The position numbers were made by a program, and so were the translations under genes. The notes under the pieces are model-generated. The model ran no database searches and was not told where the DNA came from. It saw nothing but the letters and a program-made list of their open reading frames with translations. Positions 1 through 8,895 of a DNA stretch of 64,000 nucleotides are shown here, piece after piece. The DNA comes from Brevundimonas lenta (lineage in GTDB: Bacteria > Pseudomonadota > Alphaproteobacteria > Caulobacterales > Caulobacteraceae). Location of the stretch: assembly GCF_014196335.1 (NCBI RefSeq), contig NZ_JACIDM010000003.1, positions 124,001 to 188,000 on the forward strand, given 5' to 3'. Each line of letters begins with the position of its first letter. Position 1 is the first letter of the stretch.

Positions 1-544
1 CGGGCCGCTTCAGCAGATGCGGGCACAGGCCGCGATCGGTCCGGCTCAGGCTGACCACGCCCTCCACCGCCACCTGGCTCAGGCGCGCGGTGTTGTTGCG
101 CAGAACCGCCTCGATGACTTCGCTCTCGCCGAAGCTCAGCAGCGTCTCGCTGACCACCTCGGACAGGCCGCGCCGGTTGGCCATCAGGAAGCGGTGCTCG
201 GTCGACGCATCGCGCGCGCACGCGACCAGATCTGCGTCCGACAGAGAAGCGCACTGTTCGATCAGCAGCCCTGCGATATCCGGCTCGTCGCGCAGCAGCA
301 TCCGCGCCAGCGCATTGGGCAGTTCGGTCAGCGGGGCCAACCGCGCCGCCACCCGCCGCCGGTCTTCCGCCGACGCCAGGCGCAGCATCTCCACCAGCAG
401 ATCGCCGGTCACGGCGCGCTCAAAGGCGTTGATCCGGCTCGCCGGCAGCGACACCACATCCGCCAGTCGCTTCAGCAGCGCGTGGCGTGCACGGAAGCCG
501 GCGGCGGGTGCGGCTTCCTCGGGCATGTGGGCGGGATCGGACAT
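1..544 (-). CDS. DUF2336 domain protein, N-terminal part (3' end outside window)
   Basis: The minus strand is open from an ATG at 544 to the window edge, giving 181 codons of an alpha-helical, Leu/Ala/Arg-rich protein beginning MSDPAHMPEE. The run of helical segments with motifs such as LPNALARMLLRDEPDIAGLL and RFLMANRRGLSEVVSETLL is typical of DUF2336, a family common in Caulobacterales and relatives and of unknown function. The C-terminal part is missing only because the window ends. A GGTTAACC sequence at 570-577, which contains a CtrA-like half-site, lies just upstream of the start. No function is assigned beyond the family. Confidence 0.8.
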   Translation of the reverse strand, partial: MSDPAHMPEEAAPAAGFRARHALLKRLADVVSLPASRINAFERAVTGDLLVEMLRLASAEDRRRVAARLAPLTELPNALARMLLRDEPDIAGLLIEQCASLSDADLVACARDASTEHRFLMANRRGLSEVVSETLLSFGESEVIEAVLRNNTARLSQVAVEGVVSLSRTDRGLCPHLLKRP

Positions 545-588
545 AGCTGGCCCAGACTACCGCCCGCGCGGTTAACCGGCTGTGACGT

Positions 589-1563
589 TCAGTCGAACTC
601 CGCCCACGCCGCGCGACTATCTTCGACCAAATCAAAATCCGCCGTTACCTGACCAGCATCGCGGAAGGTCAGGGTCATCGAAATCTTGCCGTTGACCGCC
701 TTCGCCGGATCATAACCGATCAGCATCAGATGCAGGTCGCTGCCCGGACGGACCTCCAGAACACCCCCGGGCGGAACCTCCCAGGATGCTTCCGAGTCCA
801 TGCTCACGTCGCCCTCACTGCGACGGATCTGATGGAACTCCACCCGCGACGCGCAGTCGCAACGCGCGCCGGTCAGTTCGTCTGCGACCGGCGAACCGTT
901 GCGGATCAGCAGATAGCCCGCGACGGCCTCGCCCGGCTGATCCACGCCCCTGACGATCCGGCGGCTCACATCCAGCGGCCCGGCCGACGCCGGCGCCTCG
1001 CGCGCGCCCTGTGCCCGCACCGGCATCACCACCGTGGCCGAAGAATCCTCGCGATAGTCGAACCCGCCCGCCTCGACCCAGGCGCCGTTCCGCTCGACGC
1101 TGGCCCGCACCCGGTACACGCCGTCCTCTCCCATCGTTCCGCTCGACCGCAGCGCCTCAAGGTTCTCCACCCCGTGCACCGCCTCCTCGATCGCGAACAC
1201 GCCCGGCGCCGAGGCGCGGATCGTTCCCGTCGTGTGGAAGCCGCCGCTGGTGAAGTAGTGGAAGATGTATTCGCCGCTGTCCTTGTCGCGGAAGATCAGC
1301 GTCTCGCCGCCATAGACGCCGCCGTTCACCGCATGGGTCACCCGGATGGCGTGGCCGCCGACGGCCCACTCCCAGCGCTGGATATCCTCGGGCCGCTCAG
1401 GCCCCGTGCCGATCCCCCGCCAGGTCTTGCCCAGCATCGGCGCGAACGGCGCATAGATTTCATCGCCCGCCGACGGCAGGTCCGCAGGCTGCGCCGCCGC
1501 CAGTCCGGGCAGCGCCAGCGTCACGACCGCGGCCAGAACCGCAAACATTCGTCGCATCATCAC
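589..1563 (-). CDS. Secreted two-part protein with C-terminal PCuAC copper-chaperone domain
   Basis: This 324-residue protein has a signal peptide (residues 1-24, cleavage near AAAQ). The N-terminal part, about residues 30-180, is beta-rich and resembles DUF1579-like secreted proteins that bind small ligands, but I do not recognise it with certainty. The C-terminal 130 residues look like a periplasmic copper chaperone (PCuAC, DUF461) domain, which carries Cu(I) to cytochrome oxidase. His244, Met255, His278 and Met280 give H-X10-M-X22-H-X-M, close to the canonical copper motif. The normal PCuAC is a stand-alone protein of about 150 residues, so this is a fusion. It lies 7 bases downstream of the TetR gene on the same strand and could be co-transcribed with it. 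Confidence 0.75.
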   Translation of the reverse strand: MMMRRMFAVLAAVVTLALPGLAAAQPADLPSAGDEIYAPFAPMLGKTWRGIGTGPERPEDIQRWEWAVGGHAIRVTHAVNGGVYGGETLIFRDKDSGEYIFHYFTSGGFHTTGTIRASAPGVFAIEEAVHGVENLEALRSSGTMGEDGVYRVRASVERNGAWVEAGGFDYREDSSATVVMPVRAQGAREAPASAGPLDVSRRIVRGVDQPGEAVAGYLLIRNGSPVADELTGARCDCASRVEFHQIRRSEGDVSMDSEASWEVPPGGVLEVRPGSDLHLMLIGYDPAKAVNGKISMTLTFRDAGQVTADFDLVEDSRAAWAEFD

Positions 1564-1570
1564 CGCCTCC

Positions 1571-2185
1571 TCAGGCCATCGCCGGCCGCTGCGCGGCGCG
1601 CGCGAGCAGCATGTCGAAATGATCCCGCAGCGCCGCCACGCCGCGATCGAAATAGGCCACGTCGCGATGGGTCCGGGCCTGCATCACCCCGCCCTCCATC
1701 GTCGTCAGCACGAACTCGGCCAGCGCCTGTTTGTCGACGTCGACCGGCAGCCGCTCGCCCGCCTCATCCAGGCACCTCCGGATCGCCCCGACCCAGCCCG
1801 TGAAGTTCACCGCCAGCAGATCGCGCACCACCGGATCCGCCTCATGCAACTCCAGCGCCAGGCTCCCGATCGGGCAGCCGTAGGTGCAATCCGTCTCGAC
1901 GATCAGCCAGCGGTACCGGGCCAGCAGGGCGAATATCCGCTCCACGGGATCGTCCACCCCCTCCCACGCCGGATCGACCAGGTTCTCGTACAGCCCGTCC
2001 CGATAGGCCTCCAGCACGGCGATCAGCACGTCCTGCTTGCCCGGAAACACGTGGTACAGGCTGCCCGCGTTCAGCTGCGTACGGCTCAGGATGTCGGCGA
2101 TCGAGGTCGAGTTGAAACCCTTGGTCCAGAACAGGTCCATCGCCGCCATCACGATCTTCGTCCGGGTGTCGATGGCAGGGCTCAT
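1571..2185 (-). CDS. TetR/AcrR family transcriptional regulator
   Basis: The protein has 204 residues. The N-terminal helix-turn-helix (about residues 8-55) contains the family hallmark TSIADILSRTQLNAGSLYHVF. The C-terminal ligand-binding part has CTYGCPIGSLALEL, as in TetR regulators of the PF16925 type. Its ATG overlaps the stop codon of the upstream DUF4287 gene (ATGA), so the two are translationally coupled. Two inverted repeats upstream of that first gene are probable binding sites, which suggests autoregulation of the operon. The inducer is unknown. A longer open frame continues upstream into the neighbouring gene, but the coupled ATG at 2185 gives the normal TetR length. Confidence 0.9.
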   Translation of the reverse strand: MSPAIDTRTKIVMAAMDLFWTKGFNSTSIADILSRTQLNAGSLYHVFPGKQDVLIAVLEAYRDGLYENLVDPAWEGVDDPVERIFALLARYRWLIVETDCTYGCPIGSLALELHEADPVVRDLLAVNFTGWVGAIRRCLDEAGERLPVDVDKQALAEFVLTTMEGGVMQARTHRDVAYFDRGVAALRDHFDMLLARAAQRPAMA

Positions 2186-2739
2186 GACCGTTCCCAGGCC
2201 TGCCGCAGCCAGCTCTCGACCTCCGCGTCGATCTCGTCGGCCGAGCCGATCCGAACCCGGTGGCTGACCATGGCGTTCCACGATCCGGCCGCCTCCAGTC
2301 GTCCCGACGGCTCCACGCCCTTCAGCGACAGACCAAGGTCCAGTCGATCCTTCGTCGACGGCTGGGCCAGACCGAACTGCTTGTTGCGGCGGAAGCTGAC
2401 GTAGCCCTTCTTCGGCGCGAACTCCGCACCCTCCAGGCCCTCGACGATGGCCGCCACGCGATCGTAGGCCGGCCGCATCGCCGCCTTCGGCCCTGCGAAC
2501 ATGGCTTCCATCAGGTCGGCGTCCTCGCTTGAACCGGCATCGGAGCCGAACGTCTTGTGCGCCACCAGATTGGCATAGCCGTGGCCCAGCCCGTGCTCGG
2601 CCTTCAGCCAGTCGATCAGGCCCTTGTGCTTCGCCTGCCCGCTGCCCCTGGCCGCCGCGATCCACTCGTCCAGCGATTTGCCGGTCTTGTCCTTCAGATT
2701 GGCGATCATGTTCGCCAGCACGACCTGCGGATCCGCCAT
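2182..2739 (-). CDS. DUF4287/DUF5655 domain protein
   Basis: This 185-residue cytoplasmic protein has an N-terminal DUF4287 segment (NMIANLKDKTGKSLDEW followed by LIDWLKAEHGLGHGYANLV) and a C-terminal DUF5655-like segment (YVSFRRNKQFGLAQPSTKDR). Both domains are of unknown function and are often found together. I chose the ATG at 2739 because GGGAGGAC lies just upstream as a Shine-Dalgarno sequence; the alternative ATG at 2781 falls inside the operator-like palindrome. It is the first gene of an operon with the TetR regulator, with a 4-base overlap. The pairing suggests the regulator controls this gene, possibly in response to a small molecule. Confidence 0.85.
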   Translation of the reverse strand: MADPQVVLANMIANLKDKTGKSLDEWIAAARGSGQAKHKGLIDWLKAEHGLGHGYANLVAHKTFGSDAGSSEDADLMEAMFAGPKAAMRPAYDRVAAIVEGLEGAEFAPKKGYVSFRRNKQFGLAQPSTKDRLDLGLSLKGVEPSGRLEAAGSWNAMVSHRVRIGSADEIDAEVESWLRQAWERS

Positions 2740-2765
2740 GGCCGTCCTCCCATCGTTCGAGCGAA

Positions 2766-2817
2766 TTGAACGCTCGTTCAAGAACGGGAGTCAACGAATA
2801 TTTGAACGATCACTCAA
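2766..2817. promoter_or_regulatory. Probable TetR operator pair upstream of the DUF4287-tetR operon
   Basis: Two related 16-base inverted repeats lie here. TTGAACGCTCGTTCAA (2766-2781) has perfect 7-base arms, and TTGAACGATCACTCAA (2802-2817) is imperfect. Their centres are 36 bases apart. Arms of the form TGAACG/CGTTCA are common in operators of TetR regulators. The position directly upstream of an operon encoding a TetR protein supports autoregulation. Confidence 0.6.
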
Positions 2818-2824
2818 CTGATCG

Positions 2825-3697
2825 TCAGTCACCCAGAATCGCCAACAGGTCCGCCTCTGGCAGGTTAGGATCAGCCAGCGGATTGGCGCTCACCTGCCCG
2901 TACCAGTCCGCCGAAACCTTCGGTCGCGGCCGCGAGAACCGCACCCAGTCGGCCTCCAGGATCATGTCGGTCCGCGCCTCGCGGTTGACCTCGCGGTTGA
3001 TCACCTCGGGGTGCTCCGGCCCCGGCTGTACGTCGTCGCTGGTGGTGTAGGCGATCAGCCCGACCTGCATCACCGGATTGTTCTCCATCCGGTAGAAGCG
3101 ATCGCGCACCCGCCACTCAGTCTCGCCTTCCACCCGCGCCAGGGCGATCAGCACCATCCCGACCCGCACCAGCCTCAGCTCGACCCAACCGGTCGGGAAT
3201 GGCCGCAGCTTCAGCGACGAGTAGCTGTTGTAGGTCCCCTTGGTCTCCGTCATCTGCTCGCCGGCGACGTGACCGACGCCGGTGGTGATGAAGTGCCAGT
3301 TCTCGGCCCGCGGCGCCCACTGCCCGGCGCTCAGCCGGTTCGGCACGCGCGCCATCAGCCCGCCCAGCGACCAGGTCCCGCCGGGAATGTCGCTCTCGTG
3401 CCCGCGCACCCGCACCCGCGCCCGCACGTCGAAATCGCCCCGCACCTCGCGGAACAGGAAGGGCGCGTTCAGATCGCGCACCCAGGCCGAATGATAGGGC
3501 TCCAGATGCAGCGCCCCCGGCGTGCTCTCGCCGACATCCAGCGCCCGGATCTTGTCCGGCCAACCGTACGCCTCGTCGAAGCGGGTCCAGCCCGTCAGCG
3601 CCGTCCCGTCGAACTCGTCCGACAGCGCGGTCAGGTCGTCCTGGGCAAGAGCGGGCGTGGCGGCGAGCAGGCTCAGACAGGCGATAAGGGCGCGCAT
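2825..3697 (-). CDS. Secreted concanavalin-like (DUF1349-type) protein
   Basis: The protein has 290 residues with a signal peptide (MRALIACLSLLAATPALA, cleavage before QDD). The rest is beta-rich with DEFDGTALTGW near the mature N-terminus and a middle part (DVRARVRVRG, GGTWSLGGLMARVP) that resembles concanavalin-like jelly-roll domains of the DUF1349 group, found in secreted carbohydrate-related proteins. No catalytic residues can be named. I start it at the ATG at 3697, where the signal peptide begins; an upstream in-frame start at 3727 would put ten polar residues before it. It is a single gene, with the TetR operon operators beyond its 3' end. Confidence 0.7.
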   Translation of the reverse strand: MRALIACLSLLAATPALAQDDLTALSDEFDGTALTGWTRFDEAYGWPDKIRALDVGESTPGALHLEPYHSAWVRDLNAPFLFREVRGDFDVRARVRVRGHESDIPGGTWSLGGLMARVPNRLSAGQWAPRAENWHFITTGVGHVAGEQMTETKGTYNSYSSLKLRPFPTGWVELRLVRVGMVLIALARVEGETEWRVRDRFYRMENNPVMQVGLIAYTTSDDVQPGPEHPEVINREVNREARTDMILEADWVRFSRPRPKVSADWYGQVSANPLADPNLPEADLLAILGD

Positions 3698-3817
3698 AAC
3701 GGCTCCGTCGGTTTCGGATACCGCCAATCGGCCGCGCGCGGGCCGTCCTGTAAAGTTAAGCTTCAGTCAGGTGACGCCCGGCTTCCGCCGCAGCGCTGAA
3801 ACCCGCCTGCAACAAAC

Positions 3818-4798
3818 CTACAGACCCTCGAACAGCGCCGTCGACAGATAGCGCTCGGCGAAGCTCGGGATGATCGCCACGATCGTCTTGCCGGCGTTCT
3901 CATCCAGGCTGGCCAGCCGGAACGCCGCCGTCAGCGCCGCGCCCGAGCTGATCCCGACCGGAATGCCTTCGACCTTCGCCGCCTTGCGGGCCATGTCGAA
4001 GGCGTCCTCGTTCGACACCTGCTCGACGCCGTCGATCACCGAACGGTCGACGTTGGCCGGAATGAAGCCCGCGCCGATGCCCTGAATCTTGTGCGGACCC
4101 GGCTCGCCGCCCGACAGCACCGGCGATGCGGTCGGCTCGACCGCGATCATCCGCACCGACGGCTTGCGCGCCTTCAGCACCTGACCGACGCCGGTGATGG
4201 TGCCGCCGGTGCCCACGCCCGCGACGACAATGTCCACCTCGCCCGCGGTATCGGCCCAGATCTCCTCGGCCGTCGTCACGCGGTGGATGATCGGGTTGGC
4301 CGGGTTGTCGAACTGCGACGGGTTCACGGCGCCGGGCGTCCGCTCCAGCAGCTCATTGGCCATGGCGATGGCGCCCTTCATCCCCTTCTCGGCCGGGGTC
4401 AGCACCAGTTCGGCGCCCAGCAGCGCCAGCATCTTCCGGCGCTCCAGCGACATGCTCTCCGGCATGACGAGGATCAGCTTGTAGCCCTTGGCCGCCGCCA
4501 CGAAGGCCAGGGCGATCCCGGTGTTGCCGCTGGTCGGCTCGATCAGGGTCGAACCGGGCTGGATTTTCCCGGCCTGCTCCAGCGCCTCGATCATCGCCAC
4601 GCCGATGCGGTCCTTCACCGATCCGATCGGATTGAAGAACTCCAGCTTGGCCAGCACGGTCGCCTTCGGCTGATACTCCGCCGAAAGGCGCGGCAGCCCT
4701 ACGATCGGCGTGTCGCCGATGGTCTCGATGATCGACTCATAGACCTTGCCGCGCCCGGCTTTGGCGTGGCGGCTGGCGTCGTAGACGGCGTCGGACAT
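3818..4798 (-). CDS. cysK: Cysteine synthase A (O-acetylserine sulfhydrylase)
   Basis: CysK makes L-cysteine and acetate from O-acetyl-L-serine and sulfide in the cytoplasm, with pyridoxal phosphate. The protein has 326 residues, the usual length. [13 protein letters not shown] contains the PLP-binding lysine, [12 protein letters not shown] is the substrate-binding loop, and [12 protein letters not shown] is the PLP phosphate-binding loop. The frame is open upstream, but the ATG at 4798 followed by [12 protein letters not shown] gives a normal N-terminus. It stands alone with no other cys gene nearby. A GTGCA-N5-TGCAC inverted repeat lies about 45 bases upstream of the start. Confidence 0.95.
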   Translation of the reverse strand: MSDAVYDASRHAKAGRGKVYESIIETIGDTPIVGLPRLSAEYQPKATVLAKLEFFNPIGSVKDRIGVAMIEALEQAGKIQPGSTLIEPTSGNTGIALAFVAAAKGYKLILVMPESMSLERRKMLALLGAELVLTPAEKGMKGAIAMANELLERTPGAVNPSQFDNPANPIIHRVTTAEEIWADTAGEVDIVVAGVGTGGTITGVGQVLKARKPSVRMIAVEPTASPVLSGGEPGPHKIQGIGAGFIPANVDRSVIDGVEQVSNEDAFDMARKAAKVEGIPVGISSGAALTAAFRLASLDENAGKTIVAIIPSFAERYLSTALFEGL

Positions 4799-4842
4799 GA
4801 ACGAGATCTCCGGAAATGGCGTCGGAAAACATACTGCCGATC

Positions 4843-4857
4843 GTGCAGAACGTGCAC
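4843..4857. promoter_or_regulatory. Short inverted repeat upstream of cysK
   Basis: GTGCA-GAACG-TGCAC forms a 5+5 base inverted repeat in the region between cysK and the LytTR gene, upstream of the cysK start. It could be a regulator site, but arms this short can occur by chance. Confidence 0.25.
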
Positions 4858-4904
4858 TTTCCAGGGAGACGGAACGAAGCCTCACCGGATCCGGTCACCG
4901 CCAT

Positions 4905-5732
4905 TTAGGCGCGACCGGCGGCGTCGCCAACCCTCGGTCCGATCCCGGACGCAAAACTATCGTCCAGCCAGCCGGCGGCGCGCAGCCGCGCGACGCTGGC
5001 GCGCGACACCGGCGCCTCGATCCCGCCCCTCAGACGAAGCCGCAGGTTGCGGCCGTCCGTGACTGCCGACTCGACCGCATCGCGCGCGACCCACCACGAC
5101 CGATGAACCTGGAGCCCGTCCAGACCGCCCAGTTCTTCGAGCGCCTGACTCAGCGGCATCAGGACAAGCGCCGACCCTTCGATCGTATGCAGGCGAACGT
5201 AATGGTCCTCCATCGACAGGCACAGCAAGTCCTGCCCGAGGCGCGGCGGCAGACGGCGCAGGATGCGCGGCCCGGCCGGATCCGCGGACGCAGCGGCTTC
5301 GACGGGCGCCCGCGCCCCTCGCCGGAAGGCGCCGTGCAGCATCAGGTGAAGCGCCACATAGACAAGGCACACCACCACCGTCTGGCCGTACCAGTCGACC
5401 AGGCTCACGGCCTGGCGGATCGCCGGCCAGATGGCGGCGGCGATCAGGCGCGTCACGAGCGTCAGCGGCAGGCCCATCGCCAGCACCATCACCGGCAGCC
5501 ACGCCCATCCCGGCACGCGGGCTTTCCGCGCCCACGGCGCCAACGCCCGTATCGCCAGCCCGAGCACCAGGCCGCACACGACGAACACGGCGGACCAGTA
5601 GGCGACACGCACGATCAGGACGTCGTTGAAGAAGCTGCCGAAGGGACCGGTCACGCCCAGCAGGACGCCGATCCCCAGACAGGCCGCCAGGTCCGTCGCC
5701 CAGGCGCGGGCCGTATTGGGCGTCTCGATCAT
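4905..5732 (-). CDS. Membrane-anchored LytTR-type DNA-binding regulator
   Basis: The protein has 275 residues. The N-terminal half (about residues 15-140) has four hydrophobic segments, for example LAACLGIGVLLGVTGPFG and YWSAVFVVCGLVLGLAIRAL. The C-terminal part (about 165-265) is a LytTR DNA-binding domain: LLCLSMEDHYVRLHT, then LEELGGLDGLQVHRSWWVAR, then SRASVARLRAAGW. Membrane-bound LytTR proteins of this layout act as transcription regulators, sometimes released or inhibited by a membrane partner; no partner is seen here. I chose the ATG at 5732 because GGGGAGAG lies right before it. The divergent hydrolase gene starts 152 bases away. Confidence 0.85.
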   Translation of the reverse strand: MIETPNTARAWATDLAACLGIGVLLGVTGPFGSFFNDVLIVRVAYWSAVFVVCGLVLGLAIRALAPWARKARVPGWAWLPVMVLAMGLPLTLVTRLIAAAIWPAIRQAVSLVDWYGQTVVVCLVYVALHLMLHGAFRRGARAPVEAAASADPAGPRILRRLPPRLGQDLLCLSMEDHYVRLHTIEGSALVLMPLSQALEELGGLDGLQVHRSWWVARDAVESAVTDGRNLRLRLRGGIEAPVSRASVARLRAAGWLDDSFASGIGPRVGDAAGRA

Positions 5733-5884
5733 CTCTCCCCCATGGCGACGACTATAATCGCACCGGGCGCTCCGCTGAACCATCCGCCGAACGGCGAACC
5801 CGTTCGCCCATTCGCGAAGTCCCGCTGGCGGCGGAACCGGCGAGGTCCGATCAGGACCACGTTGCCCGCCACAAGGATCGTCGC

Positions 5885-6802
5885 ATGTCCCGTCTTCGTC
5901 GCTTCGTCTCCCCCATCTTCGCCCTCGCCGTCGGCATTTCGGCGCTAACCGCTCCCGCCCTGGCGCAGGATCAGACCTTCCGCATCGCTGACCCGGAGGG
6001 CGGCGAGATCGAGGCCGGCGTCTGGTTGCCCGAAACAAGCGACGGCGCTGCCCGTCCCCTGGTCGTGATCTCGCACGGCAACGGCGGCTGGTATCGCGGC
6101 CATCACGACGCGGCCGAGGCGCTGGCCCGCGCCGGTTTCGTGGTCGCCGCCCTGACCCACCCGGGCGACAACTGGCGCGACGACAGCCGCTCGACCCAGT
6201 TGTCGGACCGGCCGCGCCACCTGAGCTTGCTGATCGACCACATGACCGGCGAATGGTCCGGCCCTGTCGCGATCGACGACGGGCGCATCGGCGCTTTCGG
6301 CTTTTCGGCGGGCGCGTTCACCGTCACCTCGATCATCGGCGGCGACAGCGATCCGGCGCTGATCGCCCGCCACTGCGAGGAAGAGCCCGAGGTCTTCGTC
6401 TGCGGCCTGCTGGCGCAACAGCCCATCGACACGGCGGCCTGGAGACCCCGCAACCACGACCCGCGCGTGAAGGCCGCCGTCATCGCCGGCCCGGCGCTGG
6501 GCATGGCGTTCACCGGCGAAAGCCTGGCGGCGGTGCGCATCCCGATCCAGCTGTGGCAGGCGGCCGACGACGAAATCCTGCCCTCGCCCTTCAACGCAGA
6601 GCCGATCCGCGACCGCCTCGGCCGCGCGCCGGAATACCACCTGGTCGCGGACGCCGGGCATTTCGACTTCCTGCCGCCCTGCGCGCCGGAAATGGCCGCG
6701 CAAATCCCGGCGCTGTGCCGCTCGAAACCCGGCTTCGACCGCGCCGCCTTCCACGAGACCTTCAATCGGGAAGTCGTCCGCTTCTTCAGCGAGACGATCT
6801 AG
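5885..6802 (+). CDS. Secreted alpha/beta hydrolase (dienelactone hydrolase / PAF-acetylhydrolase type)
   Basis: The protein has 305 residues with a signal peptide ending at ALA-QD (residue 27). HGNGGWYRG forms the oxyanion-hole region, GFSAGA puts the nucleophile at Ser141, and QAADDEILP and DAGHFDFL supply the probable acid and His. The layout matches secreted dienelactone-hydrolase-like proteins annotated as predicted dienelactone hydrolases; the substrate is unknown, most likely an ester. It is divergent from the LytTR gene and could be its target. The 3' neighbour is convergent. Confidence 0.85.
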   Translation: MSRLRRFVSPIFALAVGISALTAPALAQDQTFRIADPEGGEIEAGVWLPETSDGAARPLVVISHGNGGWYRGHHDAAEALARAGFVVAALTHPGDNWRDDSRSTQLSDRPRHLSLLIDHMTGEWSGPVAIDDGRIGAFGFSAGAFTVTSIIGGDSDPALIARHCEEEPEVFVCGLLAQQPIDTAAWRPRNHDPRVKAAVIAGPALGMAFTGESLAAVRIPIQLWQAADDEILPSPFNAEPIRDRLGRAPEYHLVADAGHFDFLPPCAPEMAAQIPALCRSKPGFDRAAFHETFNREVVRFFSETI

Positions 6803-6817
6803 GGCCGACGACGCCGA

Positions 6818-7396
6818 TCAGAACAGGCCGCTGCCCGACATCTCGGCGATGATGCCGTCGACGATCAGCTTCGCGCGGTTTTCGGCGTCTTCGTCATGGC
6901 TGGCCCAGATCGTTCGCACACCCGACGACGTCGTCCGCCAGACGGTGCGTCCCGTATCCACATCGATCAGCATCCAGTTGATCTGGTACGTCTGGGTAGT
7001 GGCCTGGGTGAAGGCGACCGGGAAGATGACGAGACGATACCTGGCGTTCAGGGCGGATTCGGCGCTCTTGTTGCTGGCGACCACGTCGCCGACCGGAAGG
7101 CGGGCCGTGGCGTCGCTCAGGATGAACTCCATCGCGGGCTCGCTCTCCTTGAAGCGCAGGAGCTCGGATTTGACGCCCTTGGCCGCGAGTTGGTCCTGAA
7201 GCATGCGGTCGAAGGTCGTCAGCATGGTCGGGCCGAAATACTGCTCCCGGACGTCCAGGAACGAGTAGATGTAAATTGGCGAGCCCCGGACGCTCTGGAA
7301 GCCGGGCGTAGTGCGGGTGTCGCTGAACTCGTTGGTCGCGCACGCAGACAGGGCGAGCGCGAAAAGCGCGGACGCGATCAGGCCGATGAGCTTCAT
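6818..7396 (-). CDS. Outer- or inner-membrane lipoprotein of unknown function
   Basis: The 192-residue product begins with a lipoprotein signal peptide (MKLIGLIASALFALALSAC, lipobox LSAC with Cys19). The mature part alternates strands and helices, with RYRLVIFPVAFTQATTQTY and WMLIDVDTGRTVWRTTS near the C-terminus, a pattern seen in DUF4136-like or CsgG-like periplasmic lipoproteins. I cannot assign the family firmly. It is a single gene, convergent with the hydrolase and divergent from fliI. Confidence 0.7.
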   Translation of the reverse strand: MKLIGLIASALFALALSACATNEFSDTRTTPGFQSVRGSPIYIYSFLDVREQYFGPTMLTTFDRMLQDQLAAKGVKSELLRFKESEPAMEFILSDATARLPVGDVVASNKSAESALNARYRLVIFPVAFTQATTQTYQINWMLIDVDTGRTVWRTTSSGVRTIWASHDEDAENRAKLIVDGIIAEMSGSGLF

Positions 7397-7489
7397 GTAT
7401 TCCCCCTGAGGCGAGGCACGACCCCGCGCGCGCCCCGGTATTGAAACCTGCGGACGATTTCAACAGTCCGGACCGCCCTTCACCTCCGG

Positions 7490-7515
7490 TTAACCACGAT
7501 GGCGCATTCGTTAAC
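7490..7515 (+). promoter_or_regulatory. Candidate CtrA-controlled promoter of fliI-fliJ
   Basis: TTAACC at 7490-7495 and TTAAC at 7511-7515 lie 20 to 45 bases upstream of the fliI start. CtrA binds TTAA-N7-TTAA and TTAACCAT-type half-sites in Caulobacterales and controls early flagellar genes. The spacing here (17 bases between the TTAA elements) is not the canonical one, so these would be two half-sites. Confidence 0.4.
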
Positions 7516-7535
7516 GGCTGTCCGGGGTCCACTGT

Positions 7536-8882
7536 TTGCGCAATCTTGCCGCCGCTGTTGAAGCGATCGATCCGCTCGTCGTGACCGGCAAGGTCGCGGG
7601 CGTGAACGGTCTGCTGATCGAATCGCGCGGTGGTCTGTCGCGCCTCGCCGTCGGCGCGCGGGCCGAGATCGAGCGCGGTCGCGGCCAGGTCCCCCTGCCC
7701 GCCGAGGTCGTCGGCTTCCGCGACGCCAAGGCTCTGCTGATGCCGTTCGGCCCGGTCGAGGGCGTCGCCCCCGGCGCCGACATCCGCATCATCGACACCG
7801 CCGCGGCCGTGCGCCCCACCACCGCCTGGCTGGGCCGGATCATCGACGCCTTCGGCCAGCCCATCGATGGTCTCGGCCCGCTGCCCCAGGGGCCGGCCGC
7901 ATACCCGCTCCGCGCCCCGCCCCCGCCCGCCCACTCGCGCGGCCGCGTCGGCGAGCGCCTCGACCTCGGCGTCCGCTCCATGGACGTCTTCACCACCACC
8001 TGCCGCGGCCAGCGCCTCGGCATCTTCGCCGGCTCGGGCGTCGGCAAGTCGGTCCTGCTGTCGATGCTGGCCCGCCAGGCCACCTGCGACGTGGTCGTCG
8101 TCGGCCTGATCGGCGAACGGGGCCGCGAAGTCCGCGAGTTCATCGAGGAAACCCTCGGCGAGGAAGGCCTGCGCCGCGCCATCGTCGTCGTCGCCACCTC
8201 AGACGAGCCGGCCCTCAAGCGCCGCCAGGCCGCCTACATGACCATGGCGATCAGCGAATATCTGCGCGACCAGGACCTCGAGGTCCTGTGCCTGATGGAC
8301 TCGGTCACCCGCTTCGCCATGGCCCAGCGCGAGATCGGCCTCGCCGCGGGCGAGCCGCCGACGACCAAGGGCTATACGCCGACCGTCTTCACCGAACTGC
8401 CCAAGCTGCTGGAACGCGCGGGGCCCGGCCCGGTCCGGCCCGACGGCACTACGGCCGGCCCGATCACCGCCCTGTTCACCGTCCTTGTCGACGGCGGCGA
8501 TCATGACGAACCCATCGCCGACGCCGTGCGCGGTATTCTTGACGGCCACATCGTCATGGACCGGAAAATCGCCGAGCGTGGCCGTTTCCCGGCCATCGAC
8601 GTGCTGAAGTCCGTCAGCCGGACCTTGCCCGGCTGCCAGACGCCACCGGAGCGCGAGCTTAACCGCCGCGCCCGCCAGTGCCTGTCGGCCTATGCAAACA
8701 TGGAAGAGTTGATCAAGATCGGCGCGTACCGTTCCGGCGCAGACCCCATTGTGGACCGCGCTATCGCCCTGAATCCCGCGTTGGAGGGGTTTCTGGGCCA
8801 GGACAAGGACGACGCCACACGTCTTTCCGATTCGTTTACCCGACTGGAAGCAATCCTCAATCAGGGGATGATCAGCTCATGA
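7536..8882 (+). CDS. fliI: Flagellum-specific ATPase FliI
   Basis: FliI is the cytoplasmic hexameric ATPase of the flagellar type III export apparatus. The 448 residues include an N-terminal beta-barrel (residues 10-90), the P-loop GSGVGKS at 166-172, Walker [18 protein letters not shown], and the FliI/InvC signature [22 protein letters not shown]. The start is a TTG at 7536, chosen because [20 protein letters not shown] matches the family N-terminus. The stop is 13 bases before fliJ. TTAAC sites upstream suggest early-class flagellar regulation. Confidence 0.96.
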   Translation: MRNLAAAVEAIDPLVVTGKVAGVNGLLIESRGGLSRLAVGARAEIERGRGQVPLPAEVVGFRDAKALLMPFGPVEGVAPGADIRIIDTAAAVRPTTAWLGRIIDAFGQPIDGLGPLPQGPAAYPLRAPPPPAHSRGRVGERLDLGVRSMDVFTTTCRGQRLGIFAGSGVGKSVLLSMLARQATCDVVVVGLIGERGREVREFIEETLGEEGLRRAIVVVATSDEPALKRRQAAYMTMAISEYLRDQDLEVLCLMDSVTRFAMAQREIGLAAGEPPTTKGYTPTVFTELPKLLERAGPGPVRPDGTTAGPITALFTVLVDGGDHDEPIADAVRGILDGHIVMDRKIAERGRFPAIDVLKSVSRTLPGCQTPPERELNRRARQCLSAYANMEELIKIGAYRSGADPIVDRAIALNPALEGFLGQDKDDATRLSDSFTRLEAILNQGMISS

Positions 8883-8895
8883 CCGGAGACACTGA

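Noticed and set aside
2766..2781. Start of the DUF4287 gene at the ATG at 2781
   Set aside because: This ATG lies in the operator palindrome and lacks a ribosome site; the ATG at 2739 has GGGAGGAC before it.
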